The notes below the pieces were generated by a model. It made no database searches. It saw only the letters and a list, made by a program, of their open reading frames with translations, and was not told the origin of the DNA. From G963701675 sp963701675 (GTDB lineage Bacteria > Planctomycetota > Planctomycetia > Gemmatales > Gemmataceae), in contig OY969623.1 in NCBI GenBank assembly GCA_963701675.1, positions 3,162,001 through 3,226,000 on the forward strand: a stretch of DNA of 64,000 nt. The letters are read 5' to 3'. The translations under genes were made by a program, and so were the position numbers. Numbering within the stretch: position 1 is the stretch's first letter; the number at the start of each line of letters is the position of its first letter. Of this stretch, positions 63,961 through 64,000 are shown in pieces.

Positions 63961-64000
63961 ATGATGTTTACGTTTCGCAAGCTGAGTGGTTTGGCGGCAG
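63961..64000 (+). CDS. Start of an unidentified protein, runs off window
   Basis: ATG at 63961 directly behind GGAAGGTGG; the second ATG at 63964 is better spaced. Only MMFTFRKLSGLAA can be read: a basic residue pair then hydrophobic residues, consistent with the start of a signal peptide or membrane anchor. No function can be proposed. Confidence 0.4.
   Translation, partial: MMFTFRKLSGLAA

Noticed and set aside
1..64000. CRISPR arrays and rRNA genes
   Set aside because: No regularly spaced repeat series or rRNA-like sequence was seen anywhere in the window.

Overview
The window is chromosomal DNA of a planctomycete (Planctomycetota; order not resolved). The evidence is lineage-typical gene content: large Ser/Thr kinases fused to STAND or WD40 modules, kinase N-termini of the form (F)EAAW..G.RP..EDYL, ECF-type sigma factors beside a kinase, several secreted repeat proteins with an N-terminal LEDR/LL tag, and a planctomycete-type tyrosine recombinase.

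Layout. 1-3708 (-): a kinase-STAND receptor running off the left edge. 4456-16321: a decayed genomic island bounded by an AlpA-type regulator and a P4-type integrase broken by two frameshifts. It carries a nucleosidase-NB-ARC-TPR protein that looks like an immune STAND, a double methylglyoxal-synthase-like protein coupled to a lactate/malate dehydrogenase, a three-gene cluster (ART-like unknown, M41-like metallopeptidase, trypsin-like peptidase) and an IS110-type transposase. 16386-36340: a cell-surface region with a GT2-GT9-methyltransferase fusion, a SPINDLY/OGT-type glycosyltransferase, five secreted proteins (delta-60, SBBP, HAF and beta-helix types), two paralogous ECF-like sigma genes (one with an internal stop), a planctomycete conserved regulator-like protein, and an IS5-family element inserted into the 3' end of one secreted-protein gene. 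An 18-bp motif occurs three times here, each time pointing at a downstream gene.

36479-57801: an integrative mobile element with two tandem MobF relaxases, a ParB protein, a VirD4/TraG-type coupling protein, a run of very small membrane proteins, an excisionase-like protein and a tyrosine recombinase. The recombinase lies beside a truncated tRNA-Leu(UAA). No VirB4-like ATPase is visible. A cargo patch (about 43.1-46.9 kb) sits between duplicated tails of one element gene. 57947-62979: a sigma factor and a kinase with 15 WD motifs whose catalytic domain contains an in-frame 33-bp inverted repeat. 63025-63617: a MazEF-like pair. A new gene begins at 63961.

At least eight genes carry single-base frame disruptions (near 8250, 10990, 15353, 15778, 29273, 36775, 52741, plus the IS G-run at about 30225). 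This is either real decay of accessory DNA or indel error in the assembly; each case is described with the reading frame that restores the family match. All calls come from reading the sequence; no database search was run.
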